The position numbers and the translations under genes are program-made. This document shows, one piece after another, positions 10,232-21,002 of a stretch of 33,950 nt of DNA. The number at the start of each line of letters is the position of its first letter. Position 1 is the stretch's first letter. The DNA is from Gnetum montanum (lineage: Eukaryota; Streptophyta; Gnetopsida; Gnetales; Gnetaceae): assembly GCA_015680685.1 (NCBI GenBank), contig MNCI01030846.1, forward strand, positions 402,779 to 436,728. The letters run 5' to 3'. The notes beneath the pieces were generated by a model. It saw only the letters and a program-made list of their open reading frames with translations. It was not told the DNA's origin and did no database searches.

Positions 10232-11862
10232 TGGCTTCAACTAAAGATAAACTATCACCTACCAAAGAAATAAAAAGGAGCAATGATAGAATAAATGATG
10301 ATGAAGATAGGAGTATGCCAATGCAGACAAGAATCTCATACACTCACAACAATTCCTACTATCCTGATTTCACCTTCATCTTTCACCAAGATGAGTAGTT
10401 AAGGTGGGGAGACCTACAAGGCAACATCATTCTACCTCTAGAGCATTCCACACCCACAATGCTTCAAACTTTAAGGGAATGAATCTAAGCCATGTGTAAG
10501 AAGGGTACCATGTGACCAAACACATGACAAAACCATATCAACCCAAAGAGGCACAAGTGTGGAGAGGTGCTACTATGGAGACCAAACATTTTCACAACAA
10601 TGAAAGTAGATTCACCCTCCTAGGTTCCTAGAAGAACTTGATGGTGATTCATTTCTACTAGAGAAACTTCACTAGGATCATGAAGTCGATTCTCAAATGT
10701 CTCTTATTCATTTAGAAGAACCTATCAAAGTGCAACTACATTTAGCTTTAGCAAAGACACCTATAAGAGAAGCAACAAAGTCAAAGTACAAGTAGAACTT
10801 AAGGCCAAGAGCTTCTACTAGATTACAAAAAGAAGAATACCAGAGTGATAGAAGCTAGATTATCTAGCATCATTCTCCCACTACTTCATCTTCATCCTCA
10901 TGATCGTCAGTGGACTCTAATCTAAGGGAACACAAGTATAAAAAGCATGAAAAGGAGAGACATTAGACTCATGATCAATATGATTATTTCCCAAGACACT
11001 TTGATGAAGAAGATGAAGAGCGTGAACCACAAAGAAATAGATATATGCATGAAGAGAGAGAGAGAGGTATGAGTATCAAAGGCAGCACCACTACAATAGA
11101 TCATATGAACCCTATGAGTGTGAAGAACCCATGTTGACAACTTGCAACATGATAAATATAAGGGAAGCTATTCAGATCCCAACTAGGCACATAAGGAACA
11201 GTCATATTAAGTGGCTAGACATGAAAAATATACCCAGATTTGAGGGTGGATACAACGTAGATCCACAATATCACCTTCAAGCATTCCATGATCCTTTCAC
11301 CCTATAGAACATAGAAAGTGAGTGGAAAAAACTTAATTTGTTCCCTCAGACATTCATCAAAGAGGTGGAAAGCTAGTATAAATCATTGGAACCAAAATCA
11401 ATCAAGGGATGGAGTGTCATGCTTGAACTTTTTAATGATAAATATCAAACCTACACTTGGGTGTCTAATATTAGAAAACAAATCTATGAAAAAAGCAAGG
11501 GATCCATAAATCCCTTGATGTGGCAATGGGAAAATACTATGCACTTCTACATAGGTGCCTAGATCATAGATTTTCTGAAAGGGAGCAACTTAGGCACATT
11601 GTCAATGGGATACGAAACAAAAAAAGGGAAACCCTTAGAGTTTATTGACTTTTTATTATGTCAAGATGTTTAGAAAAATGAAGCACATGGATTTCTATGT
11701 GGTGTTATGTTTACAGGACAAGATTATGGACAAGGACTTCATAGAGCTTAAGGACTCACAAGCAAAGTTGACATCATCAAGAACTTGTAGAGCATGTGAA
11801 AGCTCAAGAGCAAGGACAAGGAATGAGGATCTCAAGTCAAGGAATTTGAAGAAATGTCTCTA
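10232..11862 (+). pseudogene. gag N-terminal and core region, element 4
   Basis: The first plausible start (MASTKDKLSP) is at 10232, 145 nt after the LTR. The core is legible at about 11210-11470: 'IPRFEGGYNVDPQYHLQAF', then a 'NLFPQTFIKEVES-YKSLEPKSIKGW' type stretch and 'LELFNDKYQ'. This is the order of the Retrotrans_gag domain (FxG..DP..HL..F, then LFP.SL...A..W...LP..SI..W, then F...F). Upstream is a charged, Glu/Arg-rich segment (about 10920-11120). There are many stops, and frames change at least three times. It would encode the structural particle protein. It is separated from its zinc-knuckle half by a foreign LTR-like segment (11863-12700). Confidence 0.7.
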
Positions 11863-12700
11863 ATAAATAGCAAACGTCTTGGCTGAATTGAAGGTTGCTC
11901 AAAAAAGACATCCTTGAAAAATAGCAAATGTATTTCTGGTTAGAAAGATGTCTTTCCTGAAGAAAAGACGTCTCTCCTAAATGAAGCTCTAATGTAGATA
12001 GACATTTCAACCTCAAAGAAGACATCTCTAATGATCATTAGATGGTCATTTCATGAATTCTAAGGTAATTTTGGAAACATATTAGCGATAAAAAGACTTC
12101 ATTTCATTGGGAAATATGCAAGCATTATGTACTATCAAGTGTAATTATCAAGAAATCATTGAAATTATCATACTCTTGCTATTATTCCTCATTCTACTAT
12201 CTTTTGTTTATTGTAATTGGTCAAAGTGAGCTATGCCTCAAAGTACGAAGATTAGCAAACTTAGTTGCATTAATTTATTATAATTGTTTTTCTCTTTTGT
12301 TGCCCTACAAGGTTGATGTGCTTCTTGCAGGAAGTCATCTTGCTTGAGCTTGTCAGGATCATGTTGTATTGAGTGTTGGTGTAGCGCCAAAACACTCTAG
12401 AGTAAAGATCAAGTTGTAAAGGTTGTGAAATCTTGGAAGTCACATTTCTAAGCTTGTTGAGACCCTTTGTGGTTGAGTGGATTTGTGGTGTTGAATAATT
12501 TCGAAGCAAAGCTTAGAGCTTGTACAAGGTGTGGTACCCTTCAAATCACATTAAAGAACAACAAAGTCTAGAGGTGTGCTAGCAAACTACCCTCTAACTA
12601 TGGCCTATCCAATTTTGGAAACCACATTAAATTTGGTGTGTGTGCTTTGTCTCAATGAATTTCTAATATGGAAAACTTATTCATCTGTCCCTTCTAAGTT
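11863..12700 (+). mobile_element. Foreign LTR-like segment inside gag (putative Copia-type LTR part)
   Basis: Coding similarity to gag stops at about 11862 and resumes near 12760. The insert contains repeated GACRTCT words (11890-12030), then the sequence style of R/U5 regions I associate with Copia-type LTRs ('gttgtattgagtgttgg', '..gtggtaccctt..atcacatt', 'ggtgtgtgtgctttgtctcaat'). No clean TG/CA ends or TSD were found, so the class is tentative. Its last ~260 bp are part of the tandem duplication that follows. Confidence 0.35.
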
Positions 12701-13708
12701 CAATGATTCTTAGGGTTTATGCCCAAGGGAGATTATCTAAGATGATCGTCCATTGTATTTAAAGACTCATCAAATAAGTGGTAAAGGAAGAAGATCAATT
12801 GAGGAAGAGGGAATTAGCTAAAGAGTATAATAGAGATCCATCTATTAGAAAGAAATATGTATGAATGTGCAATTAGCAAGAAGAGGGAATCTTGAACAAG
12901 GTAATACAAAAAAAGACACTACCTATTTAGAAATCTATTACTAATATTGTAACCAAGGTAGAAAAGATGTGGGATTTGCTGGATGAAAAGTTTGTCATAG
13001 CATTAAAAATTGTGGATGAAAGAACTAACTAATCTTTCAATAAAGACAAGAAGAATAATAAGAAAAGAGATCTCAAACAAAAAGGAAAGGTAGGTTCAAT
13101 GGTAGGATATTCAAGTACAAGCTCAAACAAGAAGGAAGGATGTTCTGTGTGCCAATATGACCACCCTAAGGGGTGTTTTCCTGTCATGGAATATTTACAA
13201 GAAATGGGAACATATGCACTAGTTCCAAGATTCATCAAGAAGCAGATGCCCAAATACTTATCTTACCCTCAAGGTAACTACTAGTAGACCTTCCAACCAA
13301 CCTATTTACCCAATGGAGCTTATCTATAGCCATAAGAGCATTATCATCAATCATGTCAGTAACCACAATCATGGACTATGCCACCACCATGAAAACAATA
13401 CCCATATTGACAACTAGACCCTTCTGGATACTATGTCTAACATCTAATTTCTCTAGTAAATGCATCAGTTCAAGCTCCTCCATACTATCCATCCAAATAC
13501 TATAAACCTACATCTCCAAGGATGGACTCTAATTAGTATGTCCATCCACAAGTAGCTGGTTTGTTCAGTCAACCACCAAAGCTTTACCACCTTTATCACC
13601 ACCTGTAATGCAAGGAGAACTACCATCACAACCTCAACAAAAAAATGCAACCAAGACAATGAACATGCAAGAGGAGGTAGTCATACGAGAACCAAAATCC
13701 TAGAAACC
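12441..13708 (+). repeat. Tandem duplication in gag, copy A
   Basis: About 1.27 kb, starting at 'cacatttctaagcttgt', repeated head to tail as copy B from about 13709. Each copy contains a foreign LTR-like piece, a charged helical stretch, a CCHC-like knuckle (13141-13182, C-x2-C-x3-H-x3-C after a local change) and a Q/P/Y-rich tail. Copies are about 84% identical by eye over the knuckle region. Confidence 0.85.
12760..13706 (+). pseudogene. gag 3' half, copy A (zinc knuckle and Q/P/Y-rich tail)
   Basis: The translation carries a Glu/Arg/Lys-rich helical stretch, a KLWNW..KF-IALKI-ER type segment (about 12955-13030), and a Lys-rich patch. The knuckle segment CSVCQYDHPKGC and KKQMPKYLSYPQGNY follow (13141-13280). 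A long Gln/Pro/Tyr-rich tail runs to 13700. The last Cys of the knuckle is displaced by one residue relative to copy B. Several in-frame stops. This half of Gag would normally bind RNA. Confidence 0.65.
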
Positions 13709-14972
13709 ATATTTCTAAGCTTGTCAGGATCTTATGAGGTTGAGTGGATTTGTAGCATCAAATCACTTTGAAGAAAATCTTAGAGATTATATAGGGTATG
13801 GTACACTTCAATCACATTTAATAGTAACAAAGTTCGGAGGTGTGCTAGTGAACTACCCTTCAAGTGTGGCCTATCCAAGTTGGGGAACCATGTTAAATTT
13901 TCTGTGTGTGCTTTTTATCAATGAATTTTTAATTTGTAAAACTTATTCATCCACTTCTTCTAAGTTCAATGATCCTCAAGTTTTATGCCCAAGGGAGATT
14001 ATCTAAGATGACCATCCATCATATTCAGAGACTCATCAAACAAGTGATAGAGGAAGAACTTGAATTGAGGAAGAGAGAATCATCTGAAGAGTACAACAAA
14101 GATCCATCTATTAGAAAGAGAGATGTACGAATGTGCAGTTAGTAAGAAGAGTAAACCTTGGATGAGGTAATACAAAAAAAGACACTACCTATTCAAAAAT
14201 CTATTACTTATATTGTAGCCAAGGTAGAAAAGCTGTGGAATTGGGAGGATGAAAAGTTCACGATAGCATTGAAAATCTTGGAGGAAAGAACTAAGTAGGC
14301 TTTCAATAAAGGCAAGAAGAAAAATAAGAAAAGAGATTTTTTTAAAAAAAGGTAGCTTCAATAAAAGACTATTTAGGTACAAGCTCGAATGAGAATGAAG
14401 GATGTGTTGTGTGCCAGTATGACCACCCTAAGGGGTATTGCCCTATCATGGTACATTTGCAAGAAATAGGGGCATATGCACTAAATCCAAGATTCATCAA
14501 GAAGCAAATGCCTAAATGATTACCTTACCCTTAAGGTAACTACCGCTAGACCTTTCAAGCAACCTATTTACCAAGTGGAGCTTATCCGCAACTACAAGAG
14601 CAATATCATCAATACTAGCAGCAACCATAATCATAGATGATACCACCACCACAATAGAAATATCCATATTGAAAACTAGACCCTTATGGATACTATGTTC
14701 AATGTTTGATTTCTCCATGAAATGCATCAGTTCAAGCTCCTCAATACTATCCACCCAAATACCATAGACCTACACCTCCAAGAATGGACTCTAATCAGTA
14801 TGTGCATACACAAGTAGTTGGTTCACTTAATCAACCACCAAACCTCTATCACCTATAACATCACCTAAAATACAAGGAGAACTATCATCACAACCTCAAC
14901 AACAAAATCCAACTAGGATAGTAAACATGTAAGAAGAGGTAGTCATATAGGATCCATAATCCCAGAAATAAC
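13709..14972 (+). repeat. Tandem duplication in gag, copy B
   Basis: Second unit of the head-to-tail duplication. It starts 'catatttctaagcttgtc' and ends near the 'gtcatataggatccataatccc' block that matches the end of copy A. Protease coding follows copy B directly, so copy B holds the native position upstream of pol. Confidence 0.85.
14020..14970 (+). pseudogene. gag 3' half, copy B (zinc knuckle and tail)
   Basis: Same domain order as copy A. The knuckle at 14403-14441 (CVVCQYDHPKGYC) keeps the C-x2-C-x3-H-x4-C spacing also seen in element 1, so this looks like the ancestral form. The flanking NPRFIKKQMPK is nearly identical to copy A. The tail is rich in Gln, Pro and Tyr. Frames are interrupted by stops. 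Sited immediately before the protease segment. Confidence 0.65.
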
Positions 14973-14974
14973 CA

Positions 14975-15711
14975 TTCTTTTACATGAGTCTAGAAAAGGT
15001 TTGAAGGATGTGGAGCACATCTACTTCTACTTCTTCCACATCCAATCCTCTAAAAAATAGCAAACTTGCATCATCATTTAATACAAATGTGACAACTGTC
15101 ATGTTAACATAGAATATTACCCATTGGATCAGGACATGAGCACTTCCTCGAAAACAAACAGATCTGGGAAGTTCCTTGGTATACACCTTCAAGTAGTAGG
15201 TTAGAAATCATGAAAGGCTTTACTTGATTTTGGATTATAAGTAAACCTGATATCATAAGATATGTATCAAGCCTAAAATCTACCACCATAGAAGAAAAGA
15301 AACATTCAACTAAAGCTCGTAGACCAATTGATCAGAGTTCCACTGGGACAAGTGGATGATGTGATCACTACTATTAGTGGTTGGTCCCACCCTACTAATT
15401 TTTTTATCATCCATGTAGGTAAAAATGTTGGAGAGTTGCTAATCATAATGGGAACGGCTTGGCTTAGCAATGTATATGCTAAGCTTAGTATTAGAGATTT
15501 TTCCTTGGAAATTTCCAAGGAAGATGAAGTTGGGATTATTTAGCAATGCAGAGTTCCATGTATTACATATAGGGATAACAAGTGCAGTTGTGTTTAGAAT
15601 ATATGGACAATCAAACAAGAAGATAATATAGCATGCAACAAATGGGTTTAAGGAATATGTGTGCAAATATGCTTGGATGTAGCATCCATCCAACAAGAAG
15701 GCACCTAGTGG
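14975..15711 (+). pseudogene. Aspartic protease region of pol, element 4
   Basis: The best-preserved stretch is 15328-15540. It reads G-Q-V-D-D-V-ITTISGW-HPTNFFII, a gap, 'LIIMGTAWLSNVYAKL', then 'FSLEISKE'. This is the second half of the plant gypsy protease domain, whose pattern is a DVxVxVdxwxyPxDFxVL segment, then PLILGRPWLATxxAxI, then a short Met/Leu-Ile-Thr-Ser-like tail. The catalytic D(S/T)G triad upstream, expected near 15250-15320, is not readable. Protease would cut the Gag-Pol polyprotein. Confidence 0.6.
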
Positions 15712-16160
15712 TTGATAACAGGTAGTGAAATTGAATCAAACATATACATGGAACTAAAAAATCATATAATAAGTGCATACATAGAAGAAGTCAACAAGTT
15801 GGAGCAATTAAGAAGAAGACATTCCTATACACATGCAAGTCAAGAAGAAGAGATAGAATGGAGAAAATTAGAGATATCAAATAGAGTTCAACTAGAACTA
15901 TTGGAAGTGAAGACCCTACCAGTAGTGCTTGAATATGCTTTCTTGAATAATCAAAAGCTACTTATAATCAACACCAACTTGGATAAGAAGCAAAATAAGA
16001 AGTTGTTGGAAGTATTTAATAGATGGCCAATAGCATTTGTGTGGTCTTATGATGAGATCATAAGCATTAATCATAGAATTTTTTAACATTGTGTATATAT
16101 TGTTCTAGTATTAAAACCATGATACCAACCATAGAGGAGGCTAAACCAAAAACTTAAAGA
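15712..16160 (+). pseudogene. Protease-RT linker of pol, element 4
   Basis: This is the longest open stretch in pol (15712-16086; 124 codons with the Met at 15712). Its second half, VKTLPVVLEYAFLNNQKLL followed by 'LLEVFNRWPIAFVWSYDEI', corresponds to the conserved segment before RT in plant gypsy elements (LKPLP-HLKYAFL...LL-VL-K---AIGWS--DI). It ends with a His-Arg-Ile-Phe block and a stop at 16084, after which the frame can be followed into RT. Confidence 0.65.
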
Positions 16161-16990
16161 AGTATTCAAGTACGAGTTGAAAAAATTACTAAAGGCTAGA
16201 TTCATATATCCCATTGGGGATAGTGAATGGATCAGTCCTTTGCTAATTATTCCAAAGAAGGGAGGCAAGTGAAGAGTGTCCATCGACTTCCGATTTTTAA
16301 ACTCTACTACATTCAAAGATCATTTTTTTCTACCATTTGTTGATCAAGTCCTGGATACTATTATAGGACATGAGTACTATAGTTTTTTGGATGGGTATAG
16401 TGGATATAACCAGATCCATATTGTAACTAAGAACCAAAAGAAAACAACATTCACTAGTCTGTGAGGAGTTTTTGCTTACAACAAGATGCCTTTCAACCTC
16501 TACAATATGCCCACTACCTTCTAGAGACTCATACTCAGCATCTTCCAAAAACAAATAGGAAATGGTGTTAAAGTATTTATGGATGACTTCTCCATGTATG
16601 GGTTGGATTCTAAACAAGCATTAGACCATCTAGAACATGTATTAAAAATATTTATAGAGACTAATCTAAAGCTTAAGTGGCATAAGAGCCATCTTATGGT
16701 CCAGGATGGGATCATATTATGGCACAAAATCTCATAGAAAGGAATAGAGATGGATCCTCACAAAGTTAGAGTCATATAGAATATCACCCAGAGGCCACAA
16801 ACCATCAAGGATGTTCGATCATTTTTGGGCCATATGGGGTACTACATAAGATTCATAGAAAACTTTCCAAAAATCACAAAGTTGCTAGTTGAGTTAACTA
16901 AGAAGGATGTGCTCTTTCAGAGGATAGAGTTATTTGAAAAGGAATTTGAAACATTGAAATAGAAATTGATAGAGACACCAATCCTAAGAG
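16161..16990 (+). pseudogene. Reverse transcriptase domain of pol, element 4
   Basis: Motifs in order: FIYPIGDSEWISPLLIIPKKGG (16201-16266 area), RVSIDFRFLN (about 16273), HEYYSFLDGYSGYNQI (16369-16416; first catalytic Asp in FLDG), KTTFT then FAYNKMPFNL (16440-16500), and the catalytic box VFMDDFSMYG (16574-16603; both Asp intact). Then come LKWHKSHLM, GIILWHKIS, GIEMDPHKV and VRSFLGHMGYYIRFIENF (about 16813-16866). Nearly one frame throughout, but stops replace several Trp, Gln and Arg codons. The wording FLDGYSGYNQI and FMDDFS is that of non-chromovirus plant gypsy elements such as Athila. Confidence 0.9.
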
Positions 16991-17390
16991 CTTCAGATTA
17001 GGTTAAGCCTTTTCATATCATGACATATGCTTCAAACTATGCATTGGACATGGTATTGACATAACTAGATGACCAAAAGAGACCATACTATATTCATTGC
17101 ACTAGTAGAAGCATCACTGAGGCACAACTTAATTACATCACAATAGAAAATGAGATAATGGTAGTAATGTATGTGTTGGAGAAATTCAAACATTATGTGC
17201 TCGGGTAGCTAATCTATCTCCACAAAAATTAGAATGCCATCCATTTTCTTATGAACAAACCAATGGTTAGTTCCTAGGTGATTCAATGGCTCATTATGTT
17301 ACAAGAGTTCAACATAACAATGATTGACAAGAAATACATAAAGAATGTTGTAGCTAATCACTTGTCAATACTCAGATGAGACTCACAGAA
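16991..17390 (+). pseudogene. RNase H domain of pol, element 4
   Basis: Follows RT in the same frame: 'PFHIMTYASNYALDMVL', then AQLNYITIENEIMVVMYVLEKFKHYVLG (Glu of the T-x2-E block present), then 'WLIMLQEFNITMIDKKYIKNVVANHLS' (family pattern RDKKGxENVVADHLSR). The first catalytic Asp of the family CDASDYA pattern appears as Tyr and the second as Asn, so activity would be lost. Stops are present. Confidence 0.8.
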
Positions 17391-18780
17391 CCATGAAAAA
17401 TCATTGTCAAAGCAATTCCCTGATGAAAATTTATTTACTAAGATAGTAATGGCTATAGACTTACTAGGAAAGTCATGGATAACTGATTATCTGACTTATC
17501 TAACAACACAAGAGCTTCTTGTTAAGTGGAGTAAGAAACAAAAAGAGAAATTCCTTCATAAGATGAAAAGATACATGGGAATAATGGAAACCTTTACAAG
17601 ATTTATGTAGATGAGTTAGCCAATGGTATGTACTGAATGTAATCAACAATAGATCTTGCAAGATGCACATGAAGTCCCATGCAATGGCCATTACACAGGA
17701 TGCAGGATGGCACTAAAATTGATGATGCCAAGCTACTTCTAGCCTACCTTATTCCTAGATGCCCATACCTTTACAAAATCTTGTGAAAGATGCCAAAAAG
17801 ATTAAGGAATAATGCCTAGAAATAAAGGATCACATCAATGGATATAGCCACTAGAACTGTTTGATATTTGGGTAATCAACTTTATGGACCCCATCCCACC
17901 AATGTCAAATGGAAAGGCCTATATGATTGTGACTGTGAATTATTGCACTAAGTGGACAAAGGCAATAGTAGTCAAAGATTATATATCTAAAACAACTATC
18001 AAATTCTTTTGAAAACATGTGGTAAAATGATTTGGAGTATCAAGAATGCTTATTTCCAATAAAATTAATTTTACCAATGCTACTTTTAAAAAGCTCATGC
18101 AACAACTTGGGGTAAACCATAAATTGACCATGTCATACCATCCCCAAGCCAATGATCAAGTAGAAGTAACAAACCAAGAGATCACTAGAATATTGATTCA
18201 GATGGTTAGTAGATTTAGAAAGGATTGAAGAACCAAGTTGAATGATGCTCTATGGACCTATAGAATGATGTGGAAGTTATCCATTGGTTATTCACCTTAT
18301 GAGATAGTTTACGAAAAGTTTCCCACAATACCAATCTAGGCATAGTTTCAAACTCTATCTACTACCAACCAACTTGACCTAAACTTGAGCTTTTCCCAGA
18401 GAGAGTGCCTACTGAATCATAATTTGTTAGAAGAGAATAGGCTAGTAGCACTTATGAGTAATCAGATCCACAATAATTACTCCAAACATAGGCACAATGC
18501 TTGTATAAGACATGTATTAATACAACTGGGTGACAAGATCCTCTATTATAACCCCAATCATGTCCAACAAAAGGCCAAGTTTCAAATGCTTTAGGAGGGA
18601 CCCTACATTGTTCAAGCAACTTACCCTTCTAGTATCATGCATATTCATCATCCTTCTAGGCCACATAAACTTATCCCAATAAACATTTAGCTAGTCAAAC
18701 CTTATCATCAATATCCCAGCTTCACTAAACATTCCAACCAATCTACCCAAATGTTCTCTACTAGTTCACTTTTTGATTGA
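17391..18780 (+). pseudogene. Integrase of pol, element 4
   Basis: The HHCC zinc finger is legible at 17665-17805: the two His in 'AHEVPCNGHYTG' and the two Cys in 'SCERCQKD'. The core follows with 'LFDIWVINFMDPIP', 'YCTKWTKAI', 'RMLISNKINF', 'HPQANDQVEVTNQEI' (18142-18182) and 'LNDALWTYRM...IGYSPYEIVY' (18239-18312). In the D-D-35-E triad both Asp positions are Asn (family DFMGP and ISDxG), while the Glu in QVEV-N is kept. A C-terminal stretch with 'LGDKILYYNPNH' (18526-18561) and 'EGPYIVQATYPS' ends near 18760. Inactive as read. Confidence 0.88.
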
Positions 18781-20355
18781 TCAATCTTAACCATAATCGT
18801 GGGGGTGTCCACTGGGACACATAGGTACTTTTGATTTTTTTACTTTCTTAGTACTTTTTATACTTTTGTAATATATTATTCCTTTTCTTTTATAATTATC
18901 AATTTCTTGATAATTTCTCAATTCATTGATATTTTCCAATTCTTTGATCATCTTTCATTCTTTTTATCTTTCTAATTCTTGATATCTTTTCTAATTTTTC
19001 ATGTTTTATTCTCATTTTACTTGTACATATTTTTGTTAATTTTCAATAAAACATATTGAATAAGACAAGATGTAGTTCCAATAAGGTAAAGATTTCTCTA
19101 TATTATTGATCATAAGGAACTGATTATCTGTACATTGAGACCACAACATCCATCCACCCATTCCAATAATAAGAGATTCTTACCATAGCCATAATCACAT
19201 TCTTCTTATAATAAAACTAAGAATAAACTCATGATCATTATGCCTAGACAGAAGAGTGAAGAACCAAGTGGAAATACAAAGCATGTGACATAAAGGGGAT
19301 TTTTGAATTCTCTTAGATTATTACTATAAGTTCTATCTTATGCTAAGGATGTATTGTTTCCTTGTAGATCTAATGAATAATGTAAGTAAGAGTACAAGTG
19401 CTACCTTACCATGTCACTGGAAAGACATATTACCCATGCCTGAAGGTAGTCCTTTGGTAAGATTGACACAATAAAAAATAAAATCCATGCACAAGAATAA
19501 ACTTTTAGGGATCCCACTAGAAAGATATGTTACCCATCCCTAAAGGTAGGTAGCTTCTTAGGAGTTTAAAAATAATAATAATAATAAAGTGCAATGAAAA
19601 AACTCCTCCCTTAGACAATATGCCAAGTGATAATACTCCCTGCAATAGTGATAGTCTTATGGTTGTGATTCTTAAAGATGAAATAATGTGATGTCATTGG
19701 AAAGTGATTTGGGCTTGGTTTTACTTCTAGAAAGAAAGGCTAATGATTACTTTAATGATCAAGTACATGCAAGAATTCATCATGCCTATGGTAAGATATC
19801 TCACATCCCAATTTTAGAAATCCTTTCTGCAGTCCATCTTACCTTACTATATATTTAATCATAACTTGTAGTTTTGCATAATATAGTGTTATTTTCTCTA
19901 ATATGGCAATACTAATATGTGTGTTTTTCTAAAAAATTATGTATTGCAGTTAAATCCTTAAGTTCCTAAGGACACTTTTAGGCATGATTATATAAGGACA
20001 CCAAGGGCTAGATCCTACTTTGAGGAGGACCCACTTGCATAACTCTTGTATTTCATACTTCACAAGTAATTCCACATCATCTTATGCCTTCCAACATCAT
20101 CAAACATCTCATAAATACTTCCCTTACTTTCAAAAATTTGTTCATGAACCTATAACCCTTCATTCATCTTCTATACACTTAATAAACTTTCATAACCTAA
20201 AATTCCTTATTTATGGACTTTAAATGCCTAATTTTCGATGTCTGAGTATCATGCCTATTCTATAATCCTATGGAAATCCTTGTTGTCTTCCAATCATCAT
20301 ATTTGATTCATTTTTTTCCAAGAAAAATTTATTACAATTTTAAATTTTTCTCAAG
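18781..20355 (+). other. Pol-to-aORF spacer of element 4
   Basis: Very T-rich at first (18820-19060), then non-coding sequence that matches the same spacer in element 1 (2692-3560) and, in reverse, in element 5 (32640-33620). It contains a direct repeat of about 95 bp (units near 19410-19450 and 19505-19550, 'ggaaagacat.ttacccatgcctgaaggtag' type), a short (aat)n run near 19568-19584 and a polypurine-like tract at 18799-18807. An ORF at 20020-20223 has no features and is probably chance. Confidence 0.6.
18795..18811 (+). promoter_or_regulatory. Polypurine-tract-like sequence right after integrase
   Basis: The sequence aatcgtgggggtgtcc sits just after the end of pol, where a simple gypsy element would have its 3' polypurine tract. 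It resembles the real tract at 23977-23987 (tcgtgggagta). A further copy, tagttgtgggggatg, is at 20634-20648. Confidence 0.4.
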
Positions 20356-20439
20356 TGGTGTCATTGATACGATGTATGAGCCCCTCATATGTTGTTGATC
20401 CAATGTCGTATCAATGATGTCACTCTAATAAAAATAGTA

Positions 20440-20470
<31 letters not shown>

Positions 20471-20475
20471 CTATA
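20356..20475 (+). promoter_or_regulatory. Internal promoter-like block upstream of the aORF, sharing U3 words
   Basis: CATTGATACGATGT at 20362-20375 is identical to 9252-9265 in the U3 of this element's 5' LTR, and about 50 bp continue to align directly ('ctcat.atg...gttgat.caatgt'). A perfect 12-bp inverted repeat, TCATTGATACGA / TCGTATCAATGA, is at 20361-20372 and 20406-20417. A (tg)n(ta)n run with TATATATCTATAGG follows (20440-20475), where a TATA box would be. Promoter function is inference. Confidence 0.5.
20441..20471 (+). repeat. (tg)n(ta)n microsatellite
   Basis: A dinucleotide run, gtgtgtgtgtgtgt followed by atatatatatatat. It occupies the expected TATA position of the internal promoter-like block and may simply be an expansion of it. 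Confidence 0.8.
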
Positions 20476-20713
20476 GGGATTTAGTGCATTTTTCATCTTT
20501 CTCAGTTGCAACAAGGGAAGCTTTTGTCATTTTCTTTCTAAGCTTTAACAAGCTAACTTCAAAGTCCATAATTTGTTCCCACAACTCCGATTTTCAAAAT
20601 TCTTGAATCTTGTTGATCCCAAAGTGCTCAACTTAGTTGTGGGGGATGACATCAAGGAAATTTGAGCCCAAATTTTCAAAAAAAAATTTCTAATGCTAGA
20701 AGATAGTATAAGG

Positions 20714-21002
20714 GTAAGTAAGATAAACTACCAAAGATATTATCATGATAATTAAAAATTTAAGAATCCTCTTAATAAATCACTCTAACTAATTCTAAGG
20801 TAATATAAGAAAAAAGATAATAACTGTAGAGATCATGAAAATTAAAAATGCATCTCTTAGGGGATATCATTTTAAAGATTTTTCTAACGCTACAATCATC
20901 ATAAACTAAAAATGTGATCTAACCTAGAGTACAAAAAGGATTATAAATCATTAAGCACCAATTTAAACACTTTGGTAATCTTAAACTCTTGATTGATTGC
21001 AA
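20714..21002 (+). other. Putative 5'-UTR intron before the aORF, element 4
   Basis: AGG|GTAAGTA at 20711-20720 is a strong splice-donor match. The matching acceptor would be the sequence directly before the ATG at 21003, which reads gattgattgcaa. In element 5 the same place reads tttgattgcag, so the AG has probably mutated to AA here. In element 1 it reads gtgattatag. The intron would be 289 nt and AT-rich. Confidence 0.45.
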
